Below are positions 34,051-42,284 of a stretch of 64,000 nucleotides of DNA, piece by piece (position 1 is the stretch's first letter; each line of letters begins with the position of its first letter). A program made the position numbers and the translations under genes. The notes under the pieces are model-generated. The model saw only the letters and a list, made by a program, of their open reading frames with translations, was not told the origin of the DNA and did not search any database. The DNA is from an uncultured Prevotellaceae bacterium (GTDB lineage Bacteria > Bacteroidota > Bacteroidia > Bacteroidales > Bacteroidaceae), in the NCBI GenBank assembly GCA_946415365.1, contig CAMKSE010000002.1:266610-330609 (forward strand), read 5' to 3'.

Positions 34051-34058
34051 CAAAGTTA
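34051..34058 (-). promoter_or_regulatory. surE operon promoter, -7 box
   Basis: TAACTTTG on the minus strand, 22 nt before the surE ATG. It faces away from the parA promoter across a CTAATTC-type repeat. Confidence 0.65.
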
Positions 34059-34065
34059 CAAATAA

Positions 34066-34094
34066 TTCCTAATTCCTAATCCCTAATTCCTAAT
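34066..34094. repeat. CTAATTC-type tandem repeat between surE and parA promoters
   Basis: Four near-identical 7-8 nt units separate two divergent -7 boxes. No other element is seen in the gap. Confidence 0.75.
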
Positions 34095-34101
34095 AATTTT
34101 G

Positions 34102-34109
34102 TAACTTTG
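34102..34109 (+). promoter_or_regulatory. parAB promoter, -7 box
   Basis: TAACTTTG, 42 nt before the parA ATG. Confidence 0.65.
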
Positions 34110-34150
34110 TGGCCAAATTTCTCATAATTTCAAGATTAAAGAAGAACAAG

Positions 34151-34915
34151 ATGGGTAAAATTATTGCATTAGCAAACCAAAAGGGTGGCGTAGGAAAAAC
34201 AACCACCACCATAAATCTGGCAGCTTCGCTCGCAACACTTGAAAAGACGGTGTTGGTGGTGGATGCTGATCCGCAGGCCAATGCCTCCAGCGGTCTTGGC
34301 GTTGACATCACGAAAGTGGAATGTTCGATATACGAGTGCATCATCAACAATACTGATGTTCATGAAGCCATCTATACCACCGACATCGACGGTCTGGACA
34401 TCATACCAAGCCACATCGACCTGGTAGGTGCAGAGATCGAGATGCTGAACCTGGAAAGCAGGGAGAGGATTCTGAAGAAGTTGCTTGCACCAGTGGAAAA
34501 AGAGTACGACTATATCCTTATTGATTGCTCTCCTTCGTTGGGACTGATCACGGTGAACGCCCTGACGGCAGCCAACTCAGTGATTATTCCCGTGCAATGT
34601 GAATATTTCGCACTGGAAGGTATCAGCAAACTGCTCAACACGATCAAGATCATCAAGAACAAGCTGAATCCCCAGCTGGAGATCGAGGGATTCCTACTGA
34701 CGATGTACGATAGCCGTCTGCGCCTGGCCAACCAGATCTACGACGAGGTAAAGCGCCACTTCCAGGAGTTGGTATTCAAGACCGTCATCCAGCGTAACGT
34801 GAAACTCTCAGAGAGTCCGAGCCACGGTCTGCCCGTGATCCTCTATGACGCTGACTCCACTGGAGCCAAGAACCACTTGGCTCTCGCCCGTGAAATCATC
34901 CACAAAAACCAATAA
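34151..34915 (+). CDS. parA: ParA/Soj chromosome-partitioning ATPase
   Basis: 254 residues. The deviant Walker A KGGVGKTTTT is at residues 11-20, followed by VVDADPQANAS and the Walker B region DYILIDCSPSLG. ParA uses ATP-dependent DNA binding to move ParB-parS complexes during chromosome segregation. The ATG at 34151 is chosen because MGKIIALANQKGG is the conserved start; 34109 lies inside the -7 box. parB follows after 3 nt. Confidence 0.94.
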   Translation: MGKIIALANQKGGVGKTTTTINLAASLATLEKTVLVVDADPQANASSGLGVDITKVECSIYECIINNTDVHEAIYTTDIDGLDIIPSHIDLVGAEIEMLNLESRERILKKLLAPVEKEYDYILIDCSPSLGLITVNALTAANSVIIPVQCEYFALEGISKLLNTIKIIKNKLNPQLEIEGFLLTMYDSRLRLANQIYDEVKRHFQELVFKTVIQRNVKLSESPSHGLPVILYDADSTGAKNHLALAREIIHKNQ

Positions 34916-34918
34916 ACA

Positions 34919-35845
34919 ATGGCTGTAAAGAAGAAATACGACCGTAATGTGCTGGGCCGGGGACTGGATAGCATCGGCACAGGCAAGGGGCGCGGCCTTG
35001 ATGCGCTGATAGACACCAGCGATGTGATGGCTCAAGGCTCCTCAAACCTGAATGAGATTGCCATCAATATGATCTCCCCCAACCCGAACCAGCCAAGAAC
35101 AGACTTTGATGAGACTGCACTTCAGGAACTGGCCGCCAGTATCAAGGAGATAGGCATCATCACGCCCGTCACCCTCAGACAGACCGGAGAGCATGAATAC
35201 CAGATCATTGCCGGTGAACGACGCTGGAGGGCAGCATCTCTCGCAGGGCTCACATCCATACCCGCCTATATCCGTACTGCTGAGGACGAGAAGGTGATGG
35301 AGATGGCACTGGTGGAAAATATCCAGCGTGAAGACCTGAACCCCATAGAGATTGCACTGGCCTACCAACATCTGTCAGAGGCTACGGGTCTGACACAGGA
35401 GAAGATCTCTGCCCGCGTGGGCAAGAGCCGTACGTCGATTACCAACTATATGCGACTGCTCAAACTCCCCGCACAGATACAGATGGCCTTGAAGAACAAA
35501 GAGATTGACATGGGACACGCCCGTGCCCTGCTGGCCATAGACAGTCCGTCGACACAACTTAAGTTGTTCAAGGAGATCCAGCGCAACGGCTATTCTGTAC
35601 GTAAGGTAGAGGAAATCGTGCAGCAGTTGAAGAACGGTGAGACCATCCAGGCTGTCAAGAAGTCTGTGCCCAGCAGCCAACTGCCACTGGAGTACAGCAT
35701 CCTGCGCGACCGCCTGTCGGAGCTCTTCAAGGTAAAGGTGCAGATGAGCTGCTCCCCTCAGGGCAAAGGCAAGATCAGTATACCGTTCACCAATGAGGAA
35801 GAACTGGAATATGTGATGGGCATCCTCGACAAGATGAAGAATTAA
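34919..35845 (+). CDS. parB: ParB chromosome-partitioning protein (CTPase/clamp)
   Basis: 308 residues. The CTP-binding motif GERRWR is at 99-104, after NPNQPRTDF. A helix-turn-helix follows (TQEKISARVGKSRTSITNY), then a C-terminal dimerisation domain. The LGRGLDSIG start is typical of the family. ParB loads at parS and spreads as a clamp. No good parS consensus was found in this window. Confidence 0.94.
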   Translation: MAVKKKYDRNVLGRGLDSIGTGKGRGLDALIDTSDVMAQGSSNLNEIAINMISPNPNQPRTDFDETALQELAASIKEIGIITPVTLRQTGEHEYQIIAGERRWRAASLAGLTSIPAYIRTAEDEKVMEMALVENIQREDLNPIEIALAYQHLSEATGLTQEKISARVGKSRTSITNYMRLLKLPAQIQMALKNKEIDMGHARALLAIDSPSTQLKLFKEIQRNGYSVRKVEEIVQQLKNGETIQAVKKSVPSSQLPLEYSILRDRLSELFKVKVQMSCSPQGKGKISIPFTNEEELEYVMGILDKMKN

Positions 35846-35852
35846 GAGGCTT

Positions 35853-36554
35853 TTGGATACGACGACGCGACATATCACCACATACCTGCGGTTCATCATC
35901 GCCACACTCCTGTTGCTGGCAGGAAGCCAGAAGGCAATGACGCAGGACATAATAGGTACCGACAGCCTGTCAGATATCAAAGGCGCTGAGGTGTCGGTGG
36001 TCGTTGACACGACTCTCCAGCAGAAGGAGCTGATCGACAAATGGTCGACATGGCGTCCCAATCCGAAACGCGCCCTGTGGCTGGCACTCGTCATCCCCGG
36101 TGGGGGACAGATATACAATAGGAAATACTGGAAACTGCCCATCGTATATGGAGGATTCATCGGCTGCCTGTATGCCATGAACTGGAACAACACCATGTAC
36201 AAGGATTACTCGCAGGCATTCATCGACCTGTCGGACAACGACCCGGGCACGCAGAGCTATAACCAGTTTCTGCACCTGGGTGTACAGATTACTCCCGCGA
36301 ATGAGGATCGCTATAAAGATATCTTCAAGAAGCGAAGAGACAAGTTCAGACGTTGGCGCGACCTGAGTTTCTTCGTATTGGTGGGAGTATATGCGCTGTC
36401 GGTCATCGATGCATACGTTGACGCTGAATTGTCGGAATTCGACATCTCCGATGACCTGAGTCTGAGGATTGAGCCTACGATCATGAACAACCGTTCGTCG
36501 GGCAATCCGATAGACAACTCCTCAATAGGACTGCAATGCAGTTTAAACTTTTGA
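35853..36554 (+). CDS. DUF5683-family membrane protein
   Basis: 233 residues from a TTG start; no earlier ATG or GTG in frame gives a signal peptide, and the next ATG would remove it. A signal-like helix (FIIATLLLLAGS) precedes the DUF5683 core: PKRALWLALVIPGGGQIYNR, KYWKLPIVYGGFIGCLYAMN and a second helix FFVLVGVYALSVIDAYVDA. The PGGGQIYN loop is the family hallmark. The function is unknown. It lies 7 nt after parB, in the parAB-mltD-rel string. Confidence 0.75.
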   Translation: MDTTTRHITTYLRFIIATLLLLAGSQKAMTQDIIGTDSLSDIKGAEVSVVVDTTLQQKELIDKWSTWRPNPKRALWLALVIPGGGQIYNRKYWKLPIVYGGFIGCLYAMNWNNTMYKDYSQAFIDLSDNDPGTQSYNQFLHLGVQITPANEDRYKDIFKKRRDKFRRWRDLSFFVLVGVYALSVIDAYVDAELSEFDISDDLSLRIEPTIMNNRSSGNPIDNSSIGLQCSLNF

Positions 36555-36600
36555 GATTTGAACATTGATAATTGAACACTGAAATTAAAGAGATATAAGA

Positions 36601-38103
36601 ATGAAGAAGAAACTGATGATCATCCTCGCCGTCACCTTCCTGGCAGGTAATACCGGCATATATGCACAAGTAGTGAAAACCGACGTACCTACAGAAATAG
36701 AAGAAGAGGATGAGGACTTCGACGATGAGGACGAGGACCTCGAGGACGAGGACCTCGAGGACGAAGACAGTCAGGAGATACTCGGCGAAGACGAGTTTGC
36801 CGTCACTGATGAGGAAGGCAACGAGGAACTCATTGAATTCCCCGAGGCCATGACCTACGACCTCGACAGCCTGCTGAACCTTTACATGTCGAAGACCTAT
36901 CTCGGTACGCCCGGCGACTGCGAGATGAAGAACGAGAACCCCACCTATCCCCGTGAGGTGTATATCGAACGTCTTAGCCGCATCCCCTCGGTGATGGAAC
37001 TCGCATATAACGACATTGTGCAACGGTTCATCGACAGATACAGCGGACGACTGCGCTATTCCGTCAGCTACCTCTTAGGAGCAGCAAACTTCTACATCCC
37101 CATCTTCGAGGAGGCGCTGGAAGCCTACCAGTTACCACTGGAGTTGAAATACCTACCTATCATCGAGTCGGCCCTGAACCCGAAGGCCGTGTCAAGAGCC
37201 GGTGCCGCAGGCCTCTGGCAGTTCATGCCCGGCACAGGAAAACAATACGGGCTGGAATTGAACTCACTCGTGGACGAACGCAGGGACCCCGTGAAATCAT
37301 CGTATGCTGCAGCACGCTATCTGCGCGACCTGTACAAGATTTTCGGCGACTGGAATCTGGTAATTGCCGCTTATAACTGTGGTCCTGAGAACATCAACAA
37401 GGCCATCCGCCGCTATCGTGCCGCCAAGGGACGTACCCAGGAAGACGAGACCATTACGGCAGCAGACAAGGACTACTGGCAGATCTATCCCTACCTGCCG
37501 GCAGAGACCCGCGGCTATGTACCCGCCTTCATCGCCGCAAACTATATCATGACATATTACTGCGAACACAATATCTGTCCGATGACCACCAATCTGCCGG
37601 CACAGACGGATACGGTCATGGTGCATCGGGACGTACATCTGGAACAGATAGCAGGAGTGATCGGCACAAACATTGACTTGCTGAAATCACTGAACCCCGA
37701 ATACCGTCGTGACATCGTGCCTGGTAACACCAAGCCCAGTCCCATACGTCTTCCATTGGCAGACAGTGGGAAATTCATCGACAACGAAGACTCGATCTAT
37801 AACTATCGGACCAGTGAACTGCTGACAAAGCGGGCTGTTGTAGATGTGAACGACGACGTGCCCACCTTCTCCCGTAGCAAGAGGTCGTATAGCCGCAGAA
37901 GCGCTCGCAACGGCAGCCGTCGTTCGGCACGTAACTCCCGTCGTGGAAGCAGGTCGTCTTCGAGAGGCTCTGTGACCATCCAAAAAGGACAGACGCTGTC
38001 GCAGATTGCCAAGCGCAACGGCACGACTGTGGAGAAACTACGCAGACTGAATGGCATCAAGGGCAACAATATCCAAGCCGGAAAGAAGTTAAGAGTCAGA
38101 TAA
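36601..38103 (+). CDS. MltD-like lytic transglycosylase with LysM domain
   Basis: 500 residues with a signal peptide (IILAVTFLAGNTGIYAQ). An acidic stretch at about 30-75 is built from repeated LEDED. The SLT domain has its catalytic Glu189 in IESALNP and AGAAGLWQFMPGTGKQYGL. A LysM-like region near 330, a basic Ser/Arg-rich linker (about 420-455), and a C-terminal LysM (457-500, IQKGQTLSQIAKRNG) follow. It cleaves peptidoglycan glycan strands to 1,6-anhydro ends, probably at the outer membrane's inner face. Confidence 0.88.
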   Translation: MKKKLMIILAVTFLAGNTGIYAQVVKTDVPTEIEEEDEDFDDEDEDLEDEDLEDEDSQEILGEDEFAVTDEEGNEELIEFPEAMTYDLDSLLNLYMSKTYLGTPGDCEMKNENPTYPREVYIERLSRIPSVMELAYNDIVQRFIDRYSGRLRYSVSYLLGAANFYIPIFEEALEAYQLPLELKYLPIIESALNPKAVSRAGAAGLWQFMPGTGKQYGLELNSLVDERRDPVKSSYAAARYLRDLYKIFGDWNLVIAAYNCGPENINKAIRRYRAAKGRTQEDETITAADKDYWQIYPYLPAETRGYVPAFIAANYIMTYYCEHNICPMTTNLPAQTDTVMVHRDVHLEQIAGVIGTNIDLLKSLNPEYRRDIVPGNTKPSPIRLPLADSGKFIDNEDSIYNYRTSELLTKRAVVDVNDDVPTFSRSKRSYSRRSARNGSRRSARNSRRGSRSSSRGSVTIQKGQTLSQIAKRNGTTVEKLRRLNGIKGNNIQAGKKLRVR

Positions 38104-38131
38104 GAGAATTTATTGAATAGGAGGGGATGAT

Positions 38132-40396
38132 ATGGATGTGGAAGAACTAAAAGTGCAGGAAGAAGCCGATGAGCAACTCATCAATGATGCGTTCCAGAAA
38201 CTGTTGGACGATTACCTCTCTTCGCGACACCGTAAGAAAGTAGACCTCATCACCAAGGCGTTCAACTTTGCGCGCCAGGCCCATAAGGGTGTGCGAAGAC
38301 TCTCGGGTGAGCCATATATCATGCATCCCATAGCCGTGGCCCAGATTGCCTGTTCAGAGATCGGACTAGGTTCGACGAGTATCTGCTCCGCACTCTTGCA
38401 CGACGTGGTGGAAGATACCGACTATACGGTTGAGGACATTGAAAACATCTTCGGCTCGAAGATAGCGCAGATCGTTGACGGACTGACTAAGATCAGTGGC
38501 GGTATCTTCGGTGAGCAAGCCTCTGCACAAGCAGAGAACTTCAAGAAACTGCTGTTGACGATGAGCGATGACATACGCGTGATTCTCATTAAGATCTGCG
38601 ACCGTCTGCACAACATGCGCACCCTCGACTCTCAGCCCGCCAGCAAACAATATAAGATTGCAGGTGAGACACTATATATCTATGCTCCGCTGGCAAACCG
38701 TCTGGGTCTGAACAAGATCAAGTCCGAACTTGAGAACCTCAGTTTCAAATTCGAGCATCCTGATGAATTTGCCAAGATAGAGTCAAAACTTGAGTCGACA
38801 CATGCCTCACGCCACGAACTATTCGACCAGTTCACGGCTCCCATCAAGGAGTCGCTGCAGAAGATGGGCATCCAGTATGAGATCAAGGAAAGAGTGAAGA
38901 GCCCCTACTCTATCTGGAACAAGATGCAGAACAAGCACGTGACGTTCGAGGAGATTTACGACATCCTCGCCGTACGCATCATCTTCACGCCAAAGGTGAG
39001 GGAGGAGGAAGTAAATGAGTGCTTCAACATCTATGTGGCCATTTCGAAGATCTACAAATCCCACCCAGATCGTCTGCGCGACTGGCTCTCTCACCCGAAG
39101 GCCAACGGCTATCAGGCGTTGCACGTCACCCTGATGTCTAAACAAGGTCGGTGGATAGAGGTCCAGATTCGTTCCGACCGTATGGACGAGGTTGCAGAAC
39201 AGGGATTCGCTGCCCACTGGAAATACAAGGACGGCGTGGAAGAGGAATACACGGAGGACGAGAACGAACTGAACGACTGGTTGCACACCATCAAGGAGAT
39301 TCTCGACGACCCCCAGCCCGACGCCATGGATTTCCTCGACACCATCAAACTGAACCTTTTTGCCAGTGAGATATTCGTATTCACGCCGAAAGGAGAGATC
39401 CGTACACTGCCAGCCGACTGTACTGCTCTCGACTTCGCTTTCTCCATACACACCTTCCTCGGGAGCCACTGTATAGGAGCGAAGGTGAACCACAAATTGG
39501 TGCCGCTGAGTCATAAGCTACAGAGCGGTGACCAGGTTGAGATTCTTACTTCAAAGTCGCAGCACGTCAGTCCCTCCTGGATCAACTTCGTATCTACGGC
39601 AAAAGCCAAGGGAAAGATCCAAGCTATACTCAGACGGGACAACCGTGAGGTACAGCGTAGGGGAGAAGAAACCCTCAATGCTTTCCTTGAGAAAAACAAT
39701 CTGGAGCCTAGCCTCGCTCTGGCAGACCGTCTGGCAGAATTCCACGACTACGCTAAGCGCAGTGAGTTCTATCAGGCTATTGGAGAGAAAATCGTCATAC
39801 TTGGAGAGAAAGACCTGGACGAACTAAACGGGAAGAACAAAAATGCCGAGAAAAGTGGCTGGCGCAAATATGTGCCATTTATCGGAAAAAAGAAAGAGGA
39901 AGAAGCACCCAAACAGGAACTGTTCATCGTGCCAGAGAAGTTCAACCGTAAGAAGCCCATCTATATCAACGAGGAGAATATCAAGCAATATAAGTTTGCC
40001 AGTTGTTGTCATCCTATTCCCGGTGACGACGCTCTGGGCTATATCAACAACAAGAACCAGATAGAGATCCACAAACGCGACTGTCCTGTTGCCGCCAAAC
40101 TCAAGACCAGTTTCGGCAACCGTATCATCGACATCAAATGGGACATGCACAAAAAACTCTATTTTGACGCATCTATACGTCTGGGAGGCATCGACCGCGT
40201 GGGAATGCTCAACGAGATCACACAGATTATCTCCTCACAGATGAACGTCAACATCCATAAGATATCCATCACCTGCGAAGACGGTGTATTCGAAGGCAAC
40301 ATCCAGTTGCATGTACACGACCGCGAGGACATGAAGACGATTATAAACAACCTCAAGTCCGTAGCCGATCTAAAAGAGATTTCTGAAATCCTTTAG
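38132..40396 (+). CDS. RelA/SpoT-type (p)ppGpp synthetase/hydrolase
   Basis: 754 residues with the full long-RSH layout. HD hydrolase HDVVEDT near residue 90; synthetase with YDILAVRII (about 276) and NGYQALHVT (about 326); TGS domain starting EIFVFTPKGEIRTLP (about 413); conserved-cysteine region FASCCHPIPGDDALG; C-terminal ACT (about 675-754). Both active sites keep their key residues, so the protein is probably bifunctional and controls the stringent response. A GGAGGGG sequence lies shortly before the ATG, unusual for this genome. Confidence 0.93.
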   Translation: MDVEELKVQEEADEQLINDAFQKLLDDYLSSRHRKKVDLITKAFNFARQAHKGVRRLSGEPYIMHPIAVAQIACSEIGLGSTSICSALLHDVVEDTDYTVEDIENIFGSKIAQIVDGLTKISGGIFGEQASAQAENFKKLLLTMSDDIRVILIKICDRLHNMRTLDSQPASKQYKIAGETLYIYAPLANRLGLNKIKSELENLSFKFEHPDEFAKIESKLESTHASRHELFDQFTAPIKESLQKMGIQYEIKERVKSPYSIWNKMQNKHVTFEEIYDILAVRIIFTPKVREEEVNECFNIYVAISKIYKSHPDRLRDWLSHPKANGYQALHVTLMSKQGRWIEVQIRSDRMDEVAEQGFAAHWKYKDGVEEEYTEDENELNDWLHTIKEILDDPQPDAMDFLDTIKLNLFASEIFVFTPKGEIRTLPADCTALDFAFSIHTFLGSHCIGAKVNHKLVPLSHKLQSGDQVEILTSKSQHVSPSWINFVSTAKAKGKIQAILRRDNREVQRRGEETLNAFLEKNNLEPSLALADRLAEFHDYAKRSEFYQAIGEKIVILGEKDLDELNGKNKNAEKSGWRKYVPFIGKKKEEEAPKQELFIVPEKFNRKKPIYINEENIKQYKFASCCHPIPGDDALGYINNKNQIEIHKRDCPVAAKLKTSFGNRIIDIKWDMHKKLYFDASIRLGGIDRVGMLNEITQIISSQMNVNIHKISITCEDGVFEGNIQLHVHDREDMKTIINNLKSVADLKEISEIL

Positions 40397-40408
40397 CGGG
40401 CTACGCCC

Positions 40409-40531
40409 TAAATGATAAATGATAAATGATAAACGATAAATCTTACAAACGCATGAAGGAAATCATTGCTAAATACAATCTAAGAATGACGATCATATGT
40501 TTATCATTCATCATTTATCATTCATCATTTA
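40409..40531. repeat. Inverted pair of 32-nt AAATGAT repeats around the pectinesterase start
   Basis: Arms 40409-40440 and 40500-40531 are reverse complements at 29 of 32 positions, around 59 nt. Each arm is a tandem AAATGAT-type repeat. Candidate start codons lie in or between the arms, and the second arm encodes the signal-peptide core. Confidence 0.85.
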
Positions 40532-41481
40532 GCGAAGCGCAAGCCGCCGGGAAGTACGACAATCCCGACACCATCGTAGTGGCACGCGATGGAACAGGTG
40601 AGTTCCGTACTATAGACGATGCCATTGAGGTGTGCAGGGCATTCATGGACTATCATAAGGTTATATATATAAAGAAAGGTATTTATAAGGAGAAGCTCGT
40701 CATCCCCTCCTGGTTACAGAACATCGAACTGTGTGGTGAAGATGCTGAGAACACCATCATCACCTACGACGACCATGCTAATATTAAAGTGCTTTTAGGT
40801 ACGGCAGAGCCACGCATTCAGCCGATGGGTACCTTCCGGACCTATACCCTCAAGATTGAAGGCAACGATATCACGCTGAAGAACCTGACCATAGAGAACA
40901 ACTCGGCAAGGCTCGGACAAGCCGTATCACTACATACCGAGGGCGACCGCATCAAGGTTATCAATTGTCGTATCATCGGCCATCAGGACACAATCTATAC
41001 GGGCGTGGCTGGTACCCGTCTCTTTTTCAAGGGCTGTTATATCTGTGGCACAACGGACTTTATCTTCGGCCCCTCAACAGCATGGTTTGAAGATTGTACC
41101 ATCGAGAGCCTTTTAAACAGTTATGTCACCGCAGCCTCAACGCCAAAAGACCAACCTTACGGCTATATTTTCAACCATTGCCGTCTTATCGCTGCTGAAG
41201 GAGTGGACAAGGTCTACCTCGGACGTCCGTGGAGAGACTACGGCTATACGCTCTTCATGAACTGTGACCTAGGGCGTCATATTCGTCCTGAGGGTTGGCA
41301 TCATTGGGAGAAGCAACGTGAACAGACGGCCCGCTACATAGAGTACAACAATCGTGGAGAGGGAGCTGCTACGAATAATCGCGTTGTCTGGAGTCGGCAA
41401 CTGACAAAAAAAGAGGCAGACCAGATTACGCCTGCCTCAGTCTTCACTATTAATGACACTTGGAGCGACTACTGCAAGTAG
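40453..41481 (+). CDS. Pectinesterase (carbohydrate esterase family 8)
   Basis: 342 residues. It removes methyl esters from homogalacturonan. The right-handed beta-helix core shows LGQAVSLHTEGDR, GHQDTIYTG with the catalytic Asp, TTDFIFGPS with the second Asp, and LGRPWRDYG with the substrate Arg. The signal peptide (MTIICLSFIIYHSSFSEA) is encoded by a repeat arm. The start could be 40426, 40453 or 40486; 40453 gives an n-region of normal size. It lies 56 nt after the Rel gene and converges on merR with a 13-nt overlap. Confidence 0.88.
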   Translation: MKEIIAKYNLRMTIICLSFIIYHSSFSEAQAAGKYDNPDTIVVARDGTGEFRTIDDAIEVCRAFMDYHKVIYIKKGIYKEKLVIPSWLQNIELCGEDAENTIITYDDHANIKVLLGTAEPRIQPMGTFRTYTLKIEGNDITLKNLTIENNSARLGQAVSLHTEGDRIKVINCRIIGHQDTIYTGVAGTRLFFKGCYICGTTDFIFGPSTAWFEDCTIESLLNSYVTAASTPKDQPYGYIFNHCRLIAAEGVDKVYLGRPWRDYGYTLFMNCDLGRHIRPEGWHHWEKQREQTARYIEYNNRGEGAATNNRVVWSRQLTKKEADQITPASVFTINDTWSDYCK

Positions 41482-41819
41482 TCGAGTTGTTTCTTAAGAG
41501 ACTGCAGTTCAGACCTGATATCAATCAGCGAACTGAGCACTTCTGCCGTCTTGTCAGCACCCTTACGATTGGCGTTGATCATTTTCTTGGCTGCGGAAAT
41601 CCTAAATCCACGCACCTTTACAAGGTTATGAATCAGGCGTATCTGCTCAATATCCTTCTCGGCATACTGACGAACTTTTGAGGGGCCACTGGTCTTCGGC
41701 CTAAGAAATGGAAACTCCTGCTCCCAATAACGGAGCGTACTCTCATTTAAATCAAACATCTCTGCAACCTCCCGGATGGAGTAGTAGAGTTTGAGGTTTT
41801 TGTTAAGATTTAGTGCCAT
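41469..41819 (-). CDS. MerR-family transcriptional regulator
   Basis: 116 residues. The N-terminal winged helix is typical: YYSIREVAEMFDLNESTLRY, then WEQEFPFLRPK, and a second-helix region RQYAEKDIEQIRLIHNL. A C-terminal coiled segment (ADKTAEVLSSLIDIRSELQS) would dimerise. No metal-binding cysteines are present, so the effector is unknown. The ATG at 41819 lies close to its -7 box. It is divergent from the His-rich protein and TonB receptor genes, which it might regulate. Confidence 0.85.
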   Translation of the reverse strand: MALNLNKNLKLYYSIREVAEMFDLNESTLRYWEQEFPFLRPKTSGPSKVRQYAEKDIEQIRLIHNLVKVRGFRISAAKKMINANRKGADKTAEVLSSLIDIRSELQSLKKQLDYLQ

Positions 41820-41837
41820 ATTCACATTATTTTGGTG

Positions 41838-41845
41838 CAAAGATA
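41838..41845 (-). promoter_or_regulatory. merR promoter, -7 box
   Basis: TATCTTTG on the minus strand, 18 nt before the ATG, so the leader is very short. The divergent promoter lies 22 nt away, close enough for one regulator to control both. Confidence 0.65.
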
Positions 41846-41867
41846 CAAATTATTTTGGAATAATATA

Positions 41868-41875
41868 TAACTTTG
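41868..41875 (+). promoter_or_regulatory. Promoter (-7 box) of the His-rich protein/TonB receptor operon
   Basis: TAACTTTG, 14 nt before the ATG. No -33 match was found, which would fit activation by a regulator such as the divergent MerR protein. Confidence 0.6.
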
Positions 41876-41889
41876 CAACCGAAAAAATT

Positions 41890-42237
41890 ATGAGACAGAA
41901 AAAAAGGCTAACATCAGCGTGGCTATTATTGTCGATTTTCGCTTCGATGATACTGCTCACTGGCTTGCACCACCACCAATCTACAGCCAATCTGGCAGCT
42001 GACTGCGTGGAGTGTACACACCATATCCACCACTCTGGTCATTTTACTGCTGCAACAGAGCATGTTAACGATTGTGTGCTATGCCAGTTTCTCAGTCTCG
42101 TATATACGCCTGCTGCAACCTTACTGGTTGCCATACTTGTCTGTCTTACCACACGGGTAGTAACAAGTAACGTAAACTTCTTATGTTGTGAGGTAGGACA
42201 GTACGACTCAACCCGTGCCCCTCCATTCATTCTGTAA
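41890..42237 (+). CDS. Small His/Cys-rich membrane protein
   Basis: 115 residues. The first membrane segment (AWLLLSIFASMILLTG) is followed by a metal-ligand-rich loop: LHHHQ, ADCVECTHHIHHSGHF, EHVNDCVLCQF. A second membrane segment (PAATLLVAILVCLTT) follows. Similar small proteins (DUF2946-like) precede metal TonB receptors in other bacteria. It probably binds or senses zinc or copper in the periplasm. The TonB receptor follows after 47 nt. Confidence 0.75.
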   Translation: MRQKKRLTSAWLLLSIFASMILLTGLHHHQSTANLAADCVECTHHIHHSGHFTAATEHVNDCVLCQFLSLVYTPAATLLVAILVCLTTRVVTSNVNFLCCEVGQYDSTRAPPFIL

Positions 42238-42284
42238 TACCAGGAGACTTTACACATTATATATAATTATTACAGATAAACAGA

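Noticed and set aside
34785..34805. parS-like half site (ACGTGAAAC) in parA
   Set aside because: Only one half matches the parS palindrome, and the other half is unrelated; no full parS consensus was found in the window.
36700..36770. GACGAGGACCTCGA repeats in the transglycosylase gene as a regulatory repeat
   Set aside because: They are in frame, encode an acidic LEDED stretch and have no relation to the intergenic repeat class.
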